The position numbers and the translations under genes are program-made. Below the pieces are notes generated by a model. It worked only from the letters and a program-made list of their open reading frames with translations, did not search any database and was not told the DNA's origin. Below, piece after piece: positions 63,065-64,000 of a DNA stretch of 64,000 nt. How positions within the stretch are numbered: position 1 is the stretch's first letter; each line of letters starts with the position of its first letter. Origin of the DNA: Streptacidiphilus fuscans (GTDB lineage Bacteria; Actinomycetota; Actinomycetes; Streptomycetales; Streptomycetaceae); the NCBI RefSeq assembly GCF_015690355.1, contig NZ_JADPRT010000003.1, positions 310,001 through 374,000 on the forward strand, read 5' to 3'.

Positions 63065-64000
63065 GTGCGGCCGTCGCCGCCTCCTCACCCAACGGGCCCT
63101 GCTCCAGGCGCAGTTCCAGCAGGAACTTGTACGCCTCGCCGACCTCGCGACCCGGCTTGATGTCGAGCAGCGCCATGATCTGGTCGCCGTTCAGGTCCGG
63201 GCGGATCGCGTCGAGCTCCTCCTGGTCCTTCAGCTCGGCGATGCGCCGCTCCAAGCTGTCGTAGGTACGGGAGAGCGCCTGGGCCTTCTTCTTGTTGCGG
63301 GTGGTGCAGTCCGAGCGGGTCAGCTTGTGCAGCCGGTCCAGCAGCGGCCCGGCGTCGCGCACGTAGCGGCGCACTGCCGAGTCGGTCCACTCGCCGCTGC
63401 CGTAGCCGTGGAAGCGCAGGTGCAGCTCGACCAGCCGGGAGACGTCCGCGATCAGCTCGTTCGAGTACTTGAGGTCACGCAGCCGCTTCTTGGTCATCTT
63501 CGCGCCGACCAGCTCGTGGTGGTGGAAGGAGACGCCGCCGCCCGGCTCGAAGCGGCGGGTCCGCGGCTTGCCGATGTCGTGCAGCAGCGCGGCCAGACGC
63601 AGCGTCAGGTCCGGCTTTCCGTCGCCCTCGCCGGTCTCCTCCAGCGCGATGGCCTGCTCCAGCACGGTCAAGCTGTGCTCGTAGACGTCCTTGTGGCGGT
63701 GGTGCTCGTCGCGCTCCAGGCGCAGCGCGGGCAGCTCCGGCAGCACGCGCTCGGCCAGGCCGGTGTCGACCAGCAGGGACAGGCCCTTGCGCGGGTGCTG
63801 CGACAGCACCAGCTTGTTGAGTTCGCCCTGGATCCGCTCGGCGGAGACAATCTCGATACGGTCGGCCATCTCCGTCATCGCGGTGACGACCTCGGGCGCG
63901 ACCTCGAAGTCGAGCTGCGCGGCGAACCGGGCCGCGCGCAGCATCCGCAGCGGATCGTCGGAGAAGGACGCCTCCGGCGTGCCCGGGGTGCGCAGCACCC
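63033..64000 (-). CDS. cca: CCA tRNA nucleotidyltransferase (partial, continues past the right edge)
   Basis: The visible C-terminal 322 or so residues contain the end of the nucleotidyltransferase head (DDPLRMLRAARFAAQLDFEV), the RNA-binding helices, and an HD domain with LLHDIGKPRTR and FHHHELVGAKM. Actinobacterial members carry this HD domain, which can be a phosphatase. The enzyme adds or repairs the CCA end of tRNAs. The catalytic head (GxGxxR...DxD) lies beyond the window, so I cannot check it. In Streptomyces this gene lies on the path to parAB and dnaA. Confidence 0.93.
   Translation of the reverse strand, partial: VLRTPGTPEASFSDDPLRMLRAARFAAQLDFEVAPEVVTAMTEMADRIEIVSAERIQGELNKLVLSQHPRKGLSLLVDTGLAERVLPELPALRLERDEHHRHKDVYEHSLTVLEQAIALEETGEGDGKPDLTLRLAALLHDIGKPRTRRFEPGGGVSFHHHELVGAKMTKKRLRDLKYSNELIADVSRLVELHLRFHGYGSGEWTDSAVRRYVRDAGPLLDRLHKLTRSDCTTRNKKKAQALSRTYDSLERRIAELKDQEELDAIRPDLNGDQIMALLDIKPGREVGEAYKFLLELRLEQGPLGEEAATAALRQWWTERSA

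Overview
The window is a high-GC actinobacterial chromosome segment from a sporulating member of the Streptomycetaceae (Streptomyces, Kitasatospora or Streptacidiphilus; I cannot separate these by eye). The evidence is a chaplin gene cluster, the sporulation pair ssgA/ssgR, GTG starts, strong GC bias, and gene order matching the origin-proximal core of Streptomyces: rpsF-ssb-rpsR-rplI, a MATE gene, dnaB, and on the right femX, a PBP, ino1 and cca. In known streptomycetes the cca gene lies a short distance from trx, parAB and dnaA/oriC, so the origin probably lies not far past the right edge (inference). No rRNA, tRNA, CRISPR array, insertion sequence or complete prophage was seen.

Layout. 0.2-5.3 kb: lipase-maturation-factor-like membrane protein, a MerR/GyrI-like regulator divergent from a class E sortase, and a GH18 chitinase preceded by a DasR-type operator. 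5.3-8.7 kb: a secreted lipoprotein and a cluster of five short chaplin genes (four on +, one cysteine-poor on -) plus a small secreted protein. 8.9-16.3 kb: hisC divergent from a LacI regulator, a PPP-type phosphoesterase, a membrane protein with SPGF repeats, and asd. 16.6-24.3 kb: an antirepressor-like gene rich in DnaA boxes, then two large secreted hydrolases (amidase and S53 sedolisin) sharing a three-copy C-terminal module. 24.6-28.0 kb: thiC with a TPP riboswitch, and YibE/F. 28.1-32.2 kb: three tandem paralogous secreted-protein genes, of which one is intact, one is a 3' remnant and one is frameshifted. 32.2-37.6 kb: NfeD-like protein, flotillin, small membrane proteins, cupin, ssgA-ssgR and a NUDIX hydrolase.

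37.7-43.6 kb: a flavohaemoglobin with a long N-terminal extension, thioredoxin with a MerR regulator, an MBL-fold hydrolase, a serine hydrolase and a YqeY-like protein. 43.7-51.5 kb: dnaB carrying two inteins at active-site positions, a DnaA-box cluster upstream of dnaB, a MATE transporter, and the rpsF-ssb-rpsR-rplI operon. 51.8-60.2 kb: a cell-wall block with a FemX-like ligase, an alanine-racemase-like protein, a GT87-like membrane glycosyltransferase, a bifunctional PBP and a PadR regulator with a perfect palindromic operator. 60.4-64.0 kb: ino1, an MFS transporter and the partial cca gene running off the right edge.

The most unusual signals are the double-intein DnaB, two clusters of consensus DnaA boxes (one inside a putative DNA-binding gene, one upstream of dnaB), a roughly 45-75 bp palindrome present three times beside unrelated genes, the shared LDTR modules on two secreted enzymes, the degenerating secreted-protein array, and a chaplin with a His/Asp-rich tail.
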